Assembly: GCA_002682825.1 (NCBI GenBank)
Contig: NOKP01000028.1
Span: forward strand, 248,001 to 312,000
Length of the DNA: 64,000 bases
Direction of reading: 5' to 3'
DNA from: Neonectria sp. B-13
Lineage: Eukaryota; Ascomycota; Sordariomycetes; Hypocreales; Nectriaceae
In this document: positions 47,990 to 60,180 of the stretch, piece after piece
Position numbering within the stretch: position 1 is the first letter of the stretch
Layout of the letters: every line of letters begins with the position of its first letter
Notes under the pieces: model-generated
What the model was told of the DNA's origin: nothing
The model's database searches: none
What the model saw: the letters and a program-made list of their open reading frames with translations, nothing else
Made by a program: the position numbers and the translations under genes

Positions 47990-49649
47990 TCAAGATAGAA
48001 TAGTAGCCCCCCTAATGGAAGTGTTCACGTCAGCTTCCCGGATCCCCGGAACAGGGCCAATACAAGTGGCATTCTCGGCGAGTAGATGCACAAGCTTGTT
48101 AAGATTGACAGTGACCTGGGAGGATTCTGCAATAACCTGGTCGGTCTGGCGACTGAAGTCCGACTGTAGGACATCCGGTGCTTCAGTTGCGAGGATACCT
48201 GTCCTATGGGTTGGAGGGGGGTAGTCATTAGCAGAACTCAGCCATCCTCTCGGCTTGGGGATCCCAAAAAACGAGTAGTCAGCCGGCTCATGACCACGAA
48301 AATCGGCCGATAAGGATACAGCAGAGAGTTGCTCCAAACCGTCTAGTTGTGACGGAGTATCCTCGTTGATGGCTTGAACCATTGTCCCTTGTGCTTCAGC
48401 TCGTGGAGGGGCGAGCGTCGACAAAGTCTGGGCAGCCATTAGAGATATATTCTGCTTGCTGTTTGGGATAGATTGATTCATCGTGTCGTCCATGGATGTC
48501 GTGCCGGCGGAGATGGTGTTGCGGAGATAGATTCCTCGCTCTTCTAGGTACTCCTCCACATCCACGGCCTCGAGCCATTCTCCTTGCAGGGGCGCAAAGT
48601 TTGTGTCTAATATCGTCCTTGTTTTGCCTCTCACGAGCTGCTGTACCAACGGAGCTGCTAATCTTGACACTGGCTTACTTCCACCTTCTATAACGCGGTA
48701 CATGCGCGGTAGACTGGATGCGGAATGTGATGGGTAATGGAAGTCGGTCACGGAAGCGTCGAATAGCATCAGGAGTTGAACTGAATTGGCCATGAGCCCC
48801 TCTCGACCTAGCATCTGGAGAGGAAGGGTCAAGGCCGGGGACTGGCTTCCATACACGGTGTTGTAAGATAAGATGGACACCACACGCTTGAGACAGGCTC
48901 GGAGGACCCTGGCTGACATCGAGACCTGGCTGGAAGTAATGATCCGTACAGATATGGCCGTAGCCCCAGTATCTGTGGTAGCTGGCTGATCTGGAGTAAG
49001 TTCCCTTAACAAGCCAAGCTCAGAGTTCCGCTCGTTGTGTAGTGCTCCAGTCACGGTCGCCTCGAGCGGCCACGTTCCAGCCTTTCCAGGTGCTGGTTGA
49101 TGAGTGCTGGGGCTCGGGGTTTTAGTAGCATGCGGCAGAGGTAAGGTCTTATTCGCGTCAGACGCAATGGTGGCCATATGTGTCGCGGCATCGTTCAGGT
49201 GGAAGAGAATATCAGGCGAATCCCGTATCTTCGAGGTATCGAGGATTTGTTGGTGGAGTCTGGAAAAGGTTGCCAATGCCTCATCGAGAGCCCTGTTAAG
49301 CCGGTCCTCCCGGACTTGATGGAACTCTAGTGCCTCTTGTTTCCGCGCTCGGTATGATCTTTGCGCGAGGCGCATTCGTAATTTCTTATTCTGGAGTGGA
49401 TGTGCCATGATTAGTTCGGATCAGGGGAAAGCGGAGCGAAGTAGCACACGTCTCACTGACCTGCTGAACGTTGACCACGCCTTTTCCGTCTTGGATTGGA
49501 GGACGGCCACGGCGAGCCGCTTGCGAATGATCCATTCTTCTCAACTGTTGCCCTAGGATTGAGATGTCGTTCGATGGTGGTGAAGACGCGGAGGGCAGGC
49601 GGGGTCCGTTCCCGTTCCCGTCGTTGATAAATGATGGCTGATAAAGCAA
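47990..49649 (-). CDS. bZIP-type transcription factor (fungal AP-1-like basic region), 529 aa, two exons
   Basis: Exons in transcript order are 49649-49461 and 49390-47990 (1590 nt). The splice joins ARRGRPPIQDGKGVVNVQQ to NKKLRMRLAQRSYRARKQEAL, rebuilding the basic DNA-binding region. The RLAQRSYRARK core corresponds to the conserved bZIP N-x-x-A-A-x-x-S/C-R pattern, with Gln and Tyr variants common in fungi. The following heptads (FHQVREDRLNRALDEALATFSRLHQQIL) are short and only loosely leucine-rich. The remaining 400 residues are a variable regulatory region with a conserved helical patch (RVLRACLKRVVSILS, LQMLGREGLMANSVQLLML). This architecture is frequent in fungal bZIPs near stress and secondary-metabolism genes. 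Targets are unknown. Confidence 0.8.
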
Positions 49650-50252
49650 GGCGGCGGCTGCCCTGTCTGCTGTTCCGATTTGCTGTTCCGGCCCAGGTAG
49701 ACAAATTGTGGAGCCGTAGCCCGGCTTACTTAACCTGGTTGAAAACCAAGTCTAAAGACAAATTGCCGAGATCTCGCGCGAGTCATGGCAGATTCCGCCA
49801 ATTGATTACCAGCGGAGATGTGAATAGGTAGACAAATTGCGGGTCTGGGCTACACCACCAAGAACTCGGTGTTTGATGAATACGGCGAGTAACGGATGGC
49901 TTCGGGCGGTAAATCCGCAACTCGCTTATCAACCATATTAACATTAGTTCAAGTTGCAATGGCATGTGGTGGTGCTGCGCCGTGGAAAGCTTCGACAGCG
50001 GAACCGACTTGAGTTCGCGGTCACAACGCCCGAGGATTCCAAGGTTTCATTTGTGTACACAGGATTCCCAAGGCCTGGTGGAGGAACCTTCTCCTAAAAG
50101 CCCTTACTTATATTTCCATTCCCTCTCATCTACGCAGACAGTTTACATTGCCAGCACATTATCACACTTGATTGTTGATAAGACGCATTTTGCAGCAACA
50201 TTCAACACAACCCATTTGCCCAGCCAAACTTCACTTTTCAAAACGAATCATA
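49650..50252. promoter_or_regulatory. Divergent promoter region between bZIP and SnoaL-like genes
   Basis: The 603-bp interval separates two outward-facing start codons. It contains no supported frame. The right end, before 50253, is rich in ACA/CAA leader sequence. Confidence 0.4.
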
Positions 50253-50702
50253 ATGGTCCCAGTCATTTCAGACCATGAGCTCATCCGCAACTGCATCGCA
50301 CGCTACTGCATCGGCATCGATCTTAGAGATTGGGATATCTTCTCAAACGCCTTCCTTGACAACGTCAAGGTACACTTCCCCGAGCCCGTCGGTGCCATCG
50401 AAGGAATCACAGCACTCAAGGACACAATACAGGGCATGGTCGGGACTCTCCAAACACAACATGCTCTGAGCACGCAGCTCATCGAACTTACGGGCGAAAA
50501 AACAGCCCAAGTCTTGACTTATGGCAGGGCCATCCTTTGCGGCGTGGGCAAGGACGAAGGTAAATGTGTAACCAATTGGGGCATGTATCAGGACAAGCTC
50601 ATCAAGGACGTTTTTGACGGTCGGGAAGATTGGAAGATCATTGAGCGCAAGGTCATTTCTCAGGCGCCATTGAGTGGCGATTTGTCATTGATTTCGAAGT
50701 AG
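50253..50702 (+). CDS. SnoaL-like (NTF2-fold) protein, 149 aa
   Basis: This is an intronless frame with the classic SnoaL_4 pattern. A first helix ELIRNCIARYCIGIDLRDWDIFSNAFLDNVKVHF is followed by a glycine-rich turn and a second helix (GITALKDTIQGMVG). His in LQTQHALSTQLIEL and Thr/Tyr-lined strands follow, and then WGMYQDKLIK with DWKIIERKV. Members of this fold act as small-molecule cyclases, dehydratases or hydroxylases, often in polyketide and aromatic pathways, but many have no assigned substrate. The ATG at 50253 is chosen over an upstream in-frame one because family members start just before the first helix. Confidence 0.82.
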   Translation: MVPVISDHELIRNCIARYCIGIDLRDWDIFSNAFLDNVKVHFPEPVGAIEGITALKDTIQGMVGTLQTQHALSTQLIELTGEKTAQVLTYGRAILCGVGKDEGKCVTNWGMYQDKLIKDVFDGREDWKIIERKVISQAPLSGDLSLISK

Positions 50703-50755
50703 CTGGCTTGTCGCTGGAAAGCAGATTGGTCAACTTGGAGCTAGGTTGCTGGCTG

Positions 50756-50761
50756 AATAAA
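50756..50761 (+). terminator. Candidate polyadenylation signal (AATAAA)
   Basis: AATAAA lies 54 nt past the SnoaL-like stop codon, an appropriate distance for its transcript end. Confidence 0.4.
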
Positions 50762-51307
50762 TCATTCGTACTGTCATCCTGATGAATAAGTTAATGGTGT
50801 GAAAATGGTTCATTGTACGATTCTAAGGATTAAATTAAATGCCTCGATCCTCTTCAAGAGCGCAATTCAATCCTCTCTAAGGCCCTCCTCACCCCTAGTT
50901 ACACATATCCTCTTTCAAGACAACTTCACACACATGACATTATCCCTGAAATCCAAGATGGAGGACAGCTAATTACGAACACGGTCGGGAAAACCCCCAC
51001 GCTCAATGCCAATGATTGGCCTTAGTGCGTCCATAAGCAATTCACGTTACGGCCTTCCGGCCCAACTCATATTATAGAGTTTGCAAGGGCTGTTTCATCT
51101 CCACCAAGTTCGGCTACTTACTACGTAGTTTTGCGGACATGCAGACAAATAATTTGTCAGGGTACAATACAAAAACGTAGCAAGTTCTGGAAGTGTAATA
51201 TAAATCGCCGTCCGCCAGCCAATTGTCACTGATCGTTTGGTCAAGTTATCAGCCATTGACTCTTACGTTTCTCCTACCCGACTTACCACTCACTTCTCTA
51301 CTCAACA
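50762..51307. other. Intergenic, no gene seen
   Basis: This is the 3' flank of the SnoaL-like gene and the promoter of the reductase at 51308. No clear motif is seen beyond a pyrimidine-rich leader just before the start. Confidence 0.4.
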
Positions 51308-52544
51308 ATGGGATCCTTCCCTCAACTTGCTGTGCCTAAGGGCTCCATTGTCCTTGTGACTGGAGCAAACGGTCTCCTGGGCTCCCACATTTCTGATCAG
51401 TTCCTTACTTACGGATACAAGGTCCGTGGGACTGTTCGAGATCTAGAGAAGAGTTCATGGCTCGCCGACGTCTTTGAGAAGAAGTATGGAAAGGGAAACT
51501 TTGAATTGTTCAAGGTTCCAAACATGGCTGCTAAATCTGCTTTCAACGAAGCTGTGAAAGGTAGGCGATCTTATATGTGGCACGATATGATCTCTTTGCT
51601 AAGGTGACAATCAAGGCGTCTCCATCGTCGCTCACTCGGCGTCTGTCCTGTCCTTCGACTTCAACCCCCACAATGTTATTCCCGACGTCATCGCCGGTGC
51701 TATCAACGCCCTGAAAGCAGCTCACGCTGAGTCCAGTGTGAAGCGATTCGTATTCACTTCGTCATCAGCCGCTGCTATCAGCTCTACTATCGGCGCGCCT
51801 GGAATCAAGGTAACAGAAGAGACCTGGAACGAACATGCCGTCAAGGAAGCATGGGCAGAACCCCCGTATACTCCTGAGCGAGCCGCTCCTGTTTATTCTG
51901 CCAGCAAGACCCAGGCTGAGCAGGAAGTCTGGAAGTATCACAAAGAGCATCAGAACGAGCGTCCTGACCTTGTGGTCAACACTGGTACGTCATGTCGACG
52001 AGACTTACTTTTTCTCACCAGCTAACACTCTCTAAGTGCTACCTAACGTGAACTTTGGAAGGTCCGTCGATCCCGTTCACCAAGGCTTCCCCAGCAGCGC
52101 TGGAATGCCCGCCTTGTTGTACAATGGACAGGTTGTTGACTTCCACCACATGGTTCCTCGACGTATGTTCCATTGTTTCTTCTGGACCGAGCCCAAACTG
52201 ATTGTTTATTTGTAGAATACTTCATTGATACGCAAGATACTGGCAGACTGCATGTTGCCGCCGGTATCTTTGAACATGTACAAGACCAACGCATTTTTGG
52301 CTTAGCTTATCCTTTCAGCTGGGACTCGATCCTCGAAATCCTACGAAAGATTGAGCCGGAGAAGACATTCCTCGAGAACTTCTCAGGTGGAGAAGATCCG
52401 AACGAAATCGAGCCCCGCGATAATGCGGAGCAGCTCCTCCGTGAGCTTGGCCGTCCTGGCTGGACGACTTTGGAGGAGTCGATCCGAGGTACCCTCGAAG
52501 GCTTGCAGCTGGCCGAGAAAGCTGCGTCGGCTCGAGGGAACTGA
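51308..52544 (+). CDS. NAD(P)-dependent extended SDR (ketone/aldehyde reductase, dihydroflavonol-reductase type), 362 aa, four exons
   Basis: Exons are 51308-51560, 51604-51984, 52037-52162 and 52216-52544 (1089 nt). The Rossmann motif VLVTGANGLLGSHI (TGxxGxxG, about residues 17-30) opens the protein. AHSASVLSF and RFVFTSSSAAA provide the catalytic Ser region, and YSASKTQAEQEVWKY gives the Tyr-x3-Lys pair. LVVNTVLPNVNFGRSVDP follows. This is the layout of fungal ketoreductases close to dihydroflavonol-4-reductase and yeast Gre2, which reduce aldehydes or ketones with NADPH. Intron 1 is only 43 bp but has good signals. Substrate is unknown. It is one of five redox-type genes between 50 and 61 kb. 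Confidence 0.88.
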
Positions 52545-52960
52545 ATGGTTAATGGATGACGGAGAATTCAAGGTGGTAGAAAAAGATGTCGAGATATTAT
52601 AAATATGCTGAGTGTTGGCCTGGTTCTCTGGTTATAGACGGGAGGTGGCGCGCAAGAGCGCGACCCGGAGCTTCAGAGTCGACGTGCTTGATAGAGACAT
52701 ATTCTTTTGGCTTTGCCTCATCGGACGCGAATTTCTCTATGAAACTTGTATTTGCAGACGATGATGATGATATCGATATAGGACTGCGAGGAAGCTTTCT
52801 CGTTGCTTTGACTACTCTCCTTTGGATGTGAGCTAACCTTGTCTTGTCTCTGTAACTGTGCATGTGCGCATGTCTGACGGCAAAGGCAGGCTGTATTATA
52901 GAATGCTTGTAGACCACAGCTGTACTAGAGGAGACGGTGCATCGTGCAGATGGCCCTTGA
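52545..52960. other. Intergenic
   Basis: No supported gene on the plus strand. A 260-residue minus-strand frame (52597-53379) is low-complexity and judged spurious. Confidence 0.4.
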
Positions 52961-52984
52961 CAAAGACACCAGCCGGTATGAACT

Positions 52985-53191
52985 GCGTGGCACTGCATGG
53001 CGATGGTGCGACTGTTCCTGGACACGCCGGGCGTCCCGCCAGATCCCTGCGATCGACTCGGTCGAACACCGTTTTGGTTTACTGCAGCCGAGTATTTCTT
53101 AACTGTCGAGTGCCTTCTCACTTTCCCACACCTTGACTGCAACCGCCAAGAACAGCCATCCGGGTTTGTGAGGTTTTTGGTCGATGTGGCA
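52985..53191 (+). pseudogene. Ankyrin-repeat fragment
   Basis: A short plus-strand frame encodes VRLFLDTPGVPPDPCDRLGRTPFWFTAAEY, then FLTVECLLTFPHLDCNRQEQ. This fits two consecutive ankyrin-type repeats (GRTP...A..., then a helix and a D-x-N turn) as found in large fungal NACHT-ankyrin proteins. No repeat array, start or partner exon surrounds it, so it looks like a leftover of a lost gene. Chance resemblance cannot be excluded for such a short piece. Confidence 0.4.
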
Positions 53192-53625
53192 TAACTTGCT
53201 ATATCTGAACATGTGTAAGCGGGAAAGCGCAAACATTCACCCAGTTTAAGGACCTTGTTTTCCGAACTTAATAGATTGAAGCGGCGGCGAGATGGCTTGG
53301 AACATTCGCTGCAGGAAGTTGAGCGGCGTCGGCCACCCAAGCTCGTACCGTAACATCTAGACAACAGATCTTTCCGCATTCTTCAATGTTTCGATGTCAA
53401 AGGCAAAGTCTAAGTCAGCCTTTATTTCTCTCAAAGACAGTGTATCTTCACGGCCGTTGTCATACTTGGTTGCAATAACATTCATGACTATTGCCAGTAG
53501 TTGAAGCTGTCCGGGGCGCACTTCATGAAAGTTGCATTATTGTATTACGCTACGATCTTCCTTAACTTGCAGCAAGCATCCTGTGAAGTATCCGAATCTG
53601 TCGCGTGAATCACCTAACGCTTGGA

Positions 53626-54558
53626 CTATTTTGTCTGGCTCACATAGGCGCTCTTCTTCAAATACGCCTCCATAGTCGTCGCGTTGGGATGAATTCTCCG
53701 AATCTCTGCCACATTGGCGCCGTATCCGTCATCGTACCACCAGCTCACCATGCCACCCATCTCAGGGACGCCATGCTTCAGCGCCTTTCCAAGCAAACCA
53801 AACGTTGTCGGTGCCTGGCTTCCCGTGGCCCTCTCAAAAGACTGGCTGAGTTGCGAAAAGGTCAATTCATCGCCAGCTAATCCAATGGCCTTTTTGTTCC
53901 AAGTTGTTGGGTCAGAGAAAGCCTCAGCTGCAAAGTAGCCGATGTCCTCGGTTGCAATCCATTGCGCCGGCTTGTCCTTCATTGTGTCGCGAAGAAGTGT
54001 CAGAAAGACCTTCATTGCAAAACTCGGTCCTAGATTATCCATGAAAGTTGTGGGTCGCAGAATAGTCCAGCCCATGCTGCTTTTGCCGTTGGAAGTTGAG
54101 TCGCGAAGGTGGTGTTCGATACGGTGCTTGCTTTCGAAGTGTGGTACAGGGGTTGGATTGTCCCAAGATTTCTCGTCACCGCCGTGATCAACACTGCTGT
54201 AGACAAAGTGTTGGACGCCTGCCTTGATTGACTCGTCGATCAGGCCCTTTCCTTGCCTTACTTCGGCCTCCAATACGGCAGCTTTGCCGCCAGATTGTTG
54301 GATAGAGTAAACGCCCCAGAGTGGTACAGTTCCGGCGACCTTCTTGGCAGATTGAAAGAGAGACGGGATTGATTCGAGATCACCTTCGACCAGCTTGATA
54401 TTGGGCGACTTGTCGGCGAGGCGTTTTGCGCTGGCGGATTGCGCATTGCGGGTGACGGCGAGGAGAAGAAAGTCTGAGGGCTGCTTTGCGACGAGAGCGT
54501 TAATGACAGCTCCGCCTTGTCTACCTGTCGCGCCGGTGATGAGGAGAGCACGAGACAT
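53626..54558 (-). CDS. NmrA-like NAD(P)-binding protein, 310 aa
   Basis: This is an intronless atypical SDR. It opens ALLITGATGRQGGAVINAL (the TGATGxQG signature of NmrA-like proteins), with SADKSPN-type linker, KLVEGDLESIPSLFQ, VQHFVYSSVDHGG, WTILRPTTFMDNLGPSF, and a C-terminal domain with LAGDELTFSQLSQSFERATG. The family includes the nitrogen regulator NmrA, which senses the NADP/NADPH balance, and isoflavone-reductase-like enzymes. The catalytic Tyr-x3-Lys is replaced, as usual for the sensor branch. It may therefore be regulatory or a reductase of unknown substrate. Length is typical (about 300 aa). Confidence 0.88.
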   Translation of the reverse strand: MSRALLITGATGRQGGAVINALVAKQPSDFLLLAVTRNAQSASAKRLADKSPNIKLVEGDLESIPSLFQSAKKVAGTVPLWGVYSIQQSGGKAAVLEAEVRQGKGLIDESIKAGVQHFVYSSVDHGGDEKSWDNPTPVPHFESKHRIEHHLRDSTSNGKSSMGWTILRPTTFMDNLGPSFAMKVFLTLLRDTMKDKPAQWIATEDIGYFAAEAFSDPTTWNKKAIGLAGDELTFSQLSQSFERATGSQAPTTFGLLGKALKHGVPEMGGMVSWWYDDGYGANVAEIRRIHPNATTMEAYLKKSAYVSQTK

Positions 54559-56771
54559 GATGAGAGACTGTGGTGATAGATAAGGTGAGGTAAAAGAAAG
54601 CCGTCATGGAGTAAAATGGTGATGAGTGAATCCGAGAAGGAAGCATGGAAGATTTGCGTCTTAAGTACGGTACGAAGGCGTGGTCACACCAATAGAACTA
54701 GGGAAACTATATTCGTCCTCGATATGTAGCGGACTTGTGCGGAGTTTTCAGACCTGGTATCCTACCATAGTCATGGGGTGTTGGCTAGGAAATGAAACTG
54801 AGACTGAGACTTGGCAATAAACAACGAATACCTTCACGCTAGATCAACTGTCATGCAAGGCCCTTTAGCATGAGGATCTCCACCCAGTGTGCTTCAAATT
54901 TAAAGTTCAAGGCGATTATTAAGCACCCCATCGAATGTGATTAGCAGCTGAAAAGGCTCCAAGGGACGGCTAGGCCAGCGGGAAAAAAAAAACCCAGACG
55001 TGGTCACCCTCCCAATGTGGTCGGGTGTTTTCTTTCCACCACCAAGCTAGGGTACCAATGACGCCAGGTGGTGCGCTTAGTAACCACTCCCCTTAAGTAA
55101 GGAAGACAAATAATTTACCATTTGTCTGCCGTTCGCCCACCGTTCGTCCGCTGTTTGCCCGCGATTTGGTCCGCCAGTTCCGAGAGTCTCAAGTGAAGCT
55201 AAGAACCGAGACCACAGATCTACGGATATCTACCCTGCTATTTACTGCATGGCATTGCCTTTCATTGAGATGCATATGTCGCTTAAATCATTGTGTTCTT
55301 TTCTACGACGGCCAGTTCTTTGAAAAAAGGCCGTAACAAGGAATCAGTCTAGCTCGTCATTGTCAAGTATCTCGATATCATAAGTTTCAAACTCCATCCC
55401 CAGCCGTAACGTAGTCGTAAATTTCGGGGAGCCACTCTGACATTCCTTTTCTGACGCGGACAGCACATGTGCATCTGTGCAAACAGTCAACCGTGAGATT
55501 CAGGTGATAATCAGGCACTCGATCCTCCCCCATTCCCATCAACAAGCGCAGGCAACCTAGAAGTACAAATAAGAGACGGTCCGACGTAAGCTACCCACTG
55601 CGTCTTGCGGCGTTCCTCGAGCTCGATCCAATCTTGGGGTGGAGGTACTGCACTGGGAAGCAAAACTGGGCTTTGTCGGGCGTATCAGGAGAAATATCCA
55701 CATCAAGGTTAGCCCACTGGAAGACCGGTCTTCAGCTTTATCCTGAACATGGGGTAGGCCTTATTCGTTGGCGAGGCTAGTAGGTCAGGGCTCGGTTTCA
55801 CTGATGCCGTTCCACAGAGGGCTATGGCCTGGGACGGGGGCGCTTTGAAAGGTGGGTGGTTGCTTCTGACGAGTTGCTTCGCCCGTCTTGAGATTCTTGA
55901 TCTGGTCCTCTAGTTGAACCGATTCGTTCTAGAGAGGTAAGCAGCGACTCGAATGGCTCTCGTTATTCCCAGCCCTTGATACTGACCTCGCTTCTCCTCA
56001 AGCTCTGGAGCTTGTTTACGCTTGCCCTTGTTGGACTTTCTAGAGGTCGGGAGCATGCATTCTTCCCCTACTTGTGCAATAGCCACATTGAAGTAAGATC
56101 CAAGAACACCTCAGCTTGTGTTATCTGCAGTTTGCATCAGACGCGTGCCAATGTACACTACAATCATATCTAAAGAATTATTCAGGCACTGAGGCTGCTA
56201 ATGTCATAATAAAATACCATTTTATACAGGTCGTGTTCTACTCTCACATAGCACGGGGTTCAATCATGGTCATAATTGTGGATCAGTAGTCCCGACTCCC
56301 CATTACTAGAATGATGAAGTTGATTTGGAATCAACAAAGTGAAGAGTGCCAGCATACCCCCCATAGGCTATTCTGGAAGGTATAGAAGGTGTCTTGGGCT
56401 ACAGGCCGCTCGCCCAACGCTGGAAGGTTCCGTGACTCACTAGAGAAAAACAATGCGAAGTACTGAATACTTGTAGCAAGAAGAATTTTACGCTGCTTAG
56501 GAAAAGAAAAAGACCTTCGAGGTGTTCGTTGCACCAATTATGCAAGGGAACTGATACAATAATAAGCAGGTCTAGACAACTAGAAGCATCGTAGCTTGGC
56601 ATAACCCATCCTGATTCCGTCTTCGTAATAAGCTTGTTAACACTTGAAAACATCACTCGTATCAATTTGGTGATTATCCACCAGCAAACCCGCCATTGTT
56701 CTTTTTTGTCTTCTCTTTTTCTCTTCTAAGATGATATCAGGTTGCCTCTATCGCAGCTAGTACACCTTCGC
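54559..56771. other. Long intergenic interval, no gene seen
   Basis: About 2.2 kb with no family-like frame. Two noted features are a run of A residues near 54985 and a patch at about 55120-55160 in which CCGTTCGCCC/CCGTTCGTCC-type words recur three times. The left end is the promoter of the NmrA-like gene. Confidence 0.4.
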
Positions 56772-57868
56772 CTACTCCTTTGACACTTCAGGTGTCTCCG
56801 CCAGGCGTAGGACATACTTCATTGCAGACACCTTGCCGGCCTCGAGATCCTTCAAAGCACCCTCGAGTCCAGCCAATCCTCCCTTGGCAACTTCGTAAGG
56901 ATGCCCCGAAAACCAGCCGCCGGCTAGGCCAAGACTAACCAGATTGTAAAGGGCGGCACCAAATTCTGCATCGCCAACCTTGGCCCCCTCTTTGGTGGGA
57001 GCGTGGATGAGACCAACATTAGATCCCAGCACCGTCACTCCCTGAGTTACTTCGTCCTCCTTGGGCACGACACTCATAATCTTTCCGTTTTCTGGAGAAA
57101 CGACCTTGAGAAGCATCTCCAGGCTTGCCTGGTCAGATACAGTGTCGTAGGCATAAGAGATATTATGCCCTTCAGCAGCCTTGCGAAGCTGCTCATTGAC
57201 GTGATCAGCTCCCTGGCGGTAGTCAATGACGATGTCACCCTTGCTCTTGTCGAGCAAGGTCTCCACGTAGGGAATTCCCTTTCCTGCGATGGCGATGATG
57301 GGATGAATATTAGACAGGGTTGCAAACTTGATGGCGAAGGCTCCGACAGCTGTTGCGGCTCCGTTGACAACCAAGGGCCTTGGGACTGTGACCGGGTTCC
57401 ATGGCAGAGGCAGCTCGAATCTCTGATAGATGCCAAGAGCAGCGGTCATGCCGGCAAGCGGGATCGTAGCAGCTTCTGAATATTTGTCAGAAAAGGGGCA
57501 TATCTCATAAATACAAAGGGGAGACTCATACCCTCAAAGGAGGTAGCATCGGGGACATGGAATGCTGCCTTAGCGGCCGCCACTGAGTACTCTGCGTAGC
57601 TCCCATGGGGAGTAAACATCTGGTGGAAAGCAGCAACTCGGTCACCGGTACGGAACCCCGTGACCCCTTCGCCGACCGCCTCGACGTAACCGGCAATATC
57701 GTCACCATAATTTGCTGGGTCCCCACCCATCAGCTTGGGCCATTTCCAGTCCTTGGGGTTTGTGCCTGACACAACTGTGCGGATGAGTAGCTCACCCGGC
57801 CCGGCGGTAGGCATGGGAACGTCGCGGATCTCGACGTTGAGGTCTTTGTTGATGTATGCTTCCTTCAT
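56772..57868 (-). CDS. Medium-chain dehydrogenase/reductase, enoyl-reductase/quinone-oxidoreductase-like, 346 aa, two exons
   Basis: Exons in transcript order are 57868-57532 and 57475-56772 (1041 nt). The GroES-like N-terminal domain has VVSGTNPKDWKWP and GDDIAGYVEAVGEGVTGFRTGDRVAAF. The nucleotide-binding domain has PLVVNGAATAVGAFAIKFA in place of the usual AxxGGVG motif, and KGDIVIDYR further on. The zinc-ligand cysteines of classic alcohol dehydrogenases are missing, which places it with NADPH-dependent quinone oxidoreductases and the trans-acting enoyl reductases of fungal polyketide pathways. The reaction would be NADPH-dependent reduction of an activated C=C bond; substrate is unknown. 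A TATA box precedes it. Confidence 0.88.
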
Positions 57869-57955
57869 GGTTGTTGATGGCGCTGGTTTTGTTGTGGTTT
57901 GTGTGTATTCTGTTCTTTCTGGTTGGGAAAAACTGCTCTACTCGCGGCAGATATG

Positions 57956-57963
57956 GTTTATAT
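57956..57963 (-). promoter_or_regulatory. TATA box of the MDR gene
   Basis: On the minus strand this reads TATATAAA, about 90 bp before the start codon of the enoyl-reductase-like gene. Confidence 0.55.
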
Positions 57964-60180
57964 ACTTAGTACTATCCGTAGGTTACGATCAACTCTATGA
58001 CAATACCATGGTTCAAGCTAGACGTTCGGCGTTAGGACCCGGGCCCGCTATTACTGATCAGACACATATCTCCACTAGGGCAGACAAATCCAACTGCCAA
58101 CTTGGTGGCTTGGTGCTATCCACACCTAACTCGTGTAGGACCATCGTTTACTCTGACTACCCTGGGTTATGTGAATGGTAAGAAGCTTCGCCTCAACTGC
58201 AGGGCTATTCTGACCAGTCAGAGATCTTTATAGCTCAATGCGACAAAAGATAAAGTTTGGAAACCTGAAGTGCGTTGCTAATCACGCGAACGCGTCCTGA
58301 AATCCGCCTTTGGGAGGGGCGATTTGTCTATGCGGTTGCTTTATGGTGGGTCTCAAGTGCTATTAATCAGCAGCGGGGAAGGGAAGCGCGAACCTATGGC
58401 TCCCGGAAGTCTTATTAGTAATGTCCGAATTTGTCTTATCCCAACAACCCCATCGGTCCATCAGCATCGTCAGTTGTGCATTGACAATGAGCTTAGATAC
58501 AATGAAGGCGCTGCTACTAACCGCGGAGGATAAATCAGCCTCTGTCCATACCACCCCCCGCCCTATCCCACGGCATGGAATAATTCCTTGGACCAATGTT
58601 GATGACTAGAGCCACCTGTCAAAACTGGGAGCCCCCCCTGCCGTTTGCTTCGTCTCCATCTTCGTCTCTCTCTTGTTGCATCTATTTCATTCTGACACCG
58701 TACGGTCGTTCTGACAACGTACAGTATCTAGGAGACAAACATGACGGGCTTGTCTCCTCGACAACTGGCCAAACCAATCTCGCCGCGTCGCCCCCGGCCA
58801 ATGATTCGTCCTTCCTTGCTGGTATTGACTCGGCTGTCGATCAGTCGGCCCCTCTGGTGGGTGGGACTGCGGAACGGCCGGCGCTCCATCTATTTGAACT
58901 GACACGATTCAATGGGGCTGATGTAGTGACGGATGATCATTCGCCCATTGGCATCGGTACTGGAGTATGGGCGATTGGCTTCAAAATATTAAATCCTTAA
59001 AATATCCCTTCTTGAACTAGAAGCTCATGTTAAGCTTTCTAACTAATGACCACCCCCGAGGAGAGGTATGTTCCAGCAGGTATTTGCTACGGGTGATAGT
59101 GTCATGAACTAGCTTAGGACGTATTTTGACCGAGTTTCCCGAAGCACATGAGGTATAGTGCTTGAACGACGTCCACTTGAAGGAGTTGCCGAAGGTTGGT
59201 AGGAATAGACCTCGTTCAATTGCTTGTCCTTCCAGATTGACTCACATGAGGTTCCTGCACTAGATCAAAAGAGGAAGGCGCGATACTGCTGCGTAGCGGG
59301 AGAGAAGAGAAGCTCGAATAGTACCGATGTGGGTCTGCAAAAGAGCCGAGGCCGAGGGAATCGATTTGCCGCGGCTGCGAAATACTCCGACGGGTTTTCT
59401 ATCAGCAAAATCCCCATCAGGGCATGTTTATTGAGGTCATACGTGTTCAGTACCTTTCAACTCCGCACCGTTCTGCATGCAAACGTAGAAACCACCTGCC
59501 ACAGGAACCGCGAACCGGTGGCGACTTGTAGGCAGTCGTTGTCTGGCTTTCCATCCAATGTGCACCGAGTATCGTGGCTACTTTACATGTAGATACAAGG
59601 TCAAAGGGGCAATGGCCTTTATGCTGGGCAGAATTTTCTGGTTTCCGCGAAATGGTTGATAGGTTGTCTTTTACGGTCCTTACCAAGTAAGCTTGAGCAC
59701 TGGAATGAAACAGAAACTTATGCAGTGCATGCCATAATGATCGTTGTTTCCATGTTTGAAGGGCTTTCGATGGTCCGTGACCGCCAAGTAATAATCCGTA
59801 CTCCCGGCAATGTTGACTGAAACATTCTAATCATTAAACCTAACGTATGCGAGATAATTTCCTAACTAGTGAGACACACCATAATTGAAATTTGTTCATG
59901 CCTCGGCAGAATATGGTTTCCCACCTAAGGTTCTCTAAAAGGTGTTTCTCCTTGGTTCCTCGGCACTAGGTTAGGTTCACAATTTGATGATCGCGAAACT
60001 GACAAAGCTTACCGAGCCGAGGAACTTAGCAAGATAGCATCATGTAGGCTCGGTCCATTATCTATCGCTTAGACTTTGTATTTATAATATGCAATTCGTT
60101 ACCCCAACGGTGCTACTCGTCAATCCCGACAACCTTGCATAAGCGGTCTTTGTATTACATCACCGGAAACAACGAGAACA
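57964..60180. other. Long intergenic interval
   Basis: No gene supported over 2.2 kb. Frames near 58600-59000 and 59220-59590 lack family resemblance. The right end is the promoter of the dienoyl-CoA-reductase-like gene and contains A/T-rich sequence near 60060-60100 without a clean TATA box. Confidence 0.4.

Noticed and set aside
52597..53379. 260-residue minus-strand frame
   Set aside because: Ser/Arg-rich low-complexity composition, no motif, and it overlaps the ankyrin-like fragment on the other strand.
58596..59000. 134-residue plus-strand frame
   Set aside because: Low-complexity start and no conserved motif; not supported by neighbours or splice signals.
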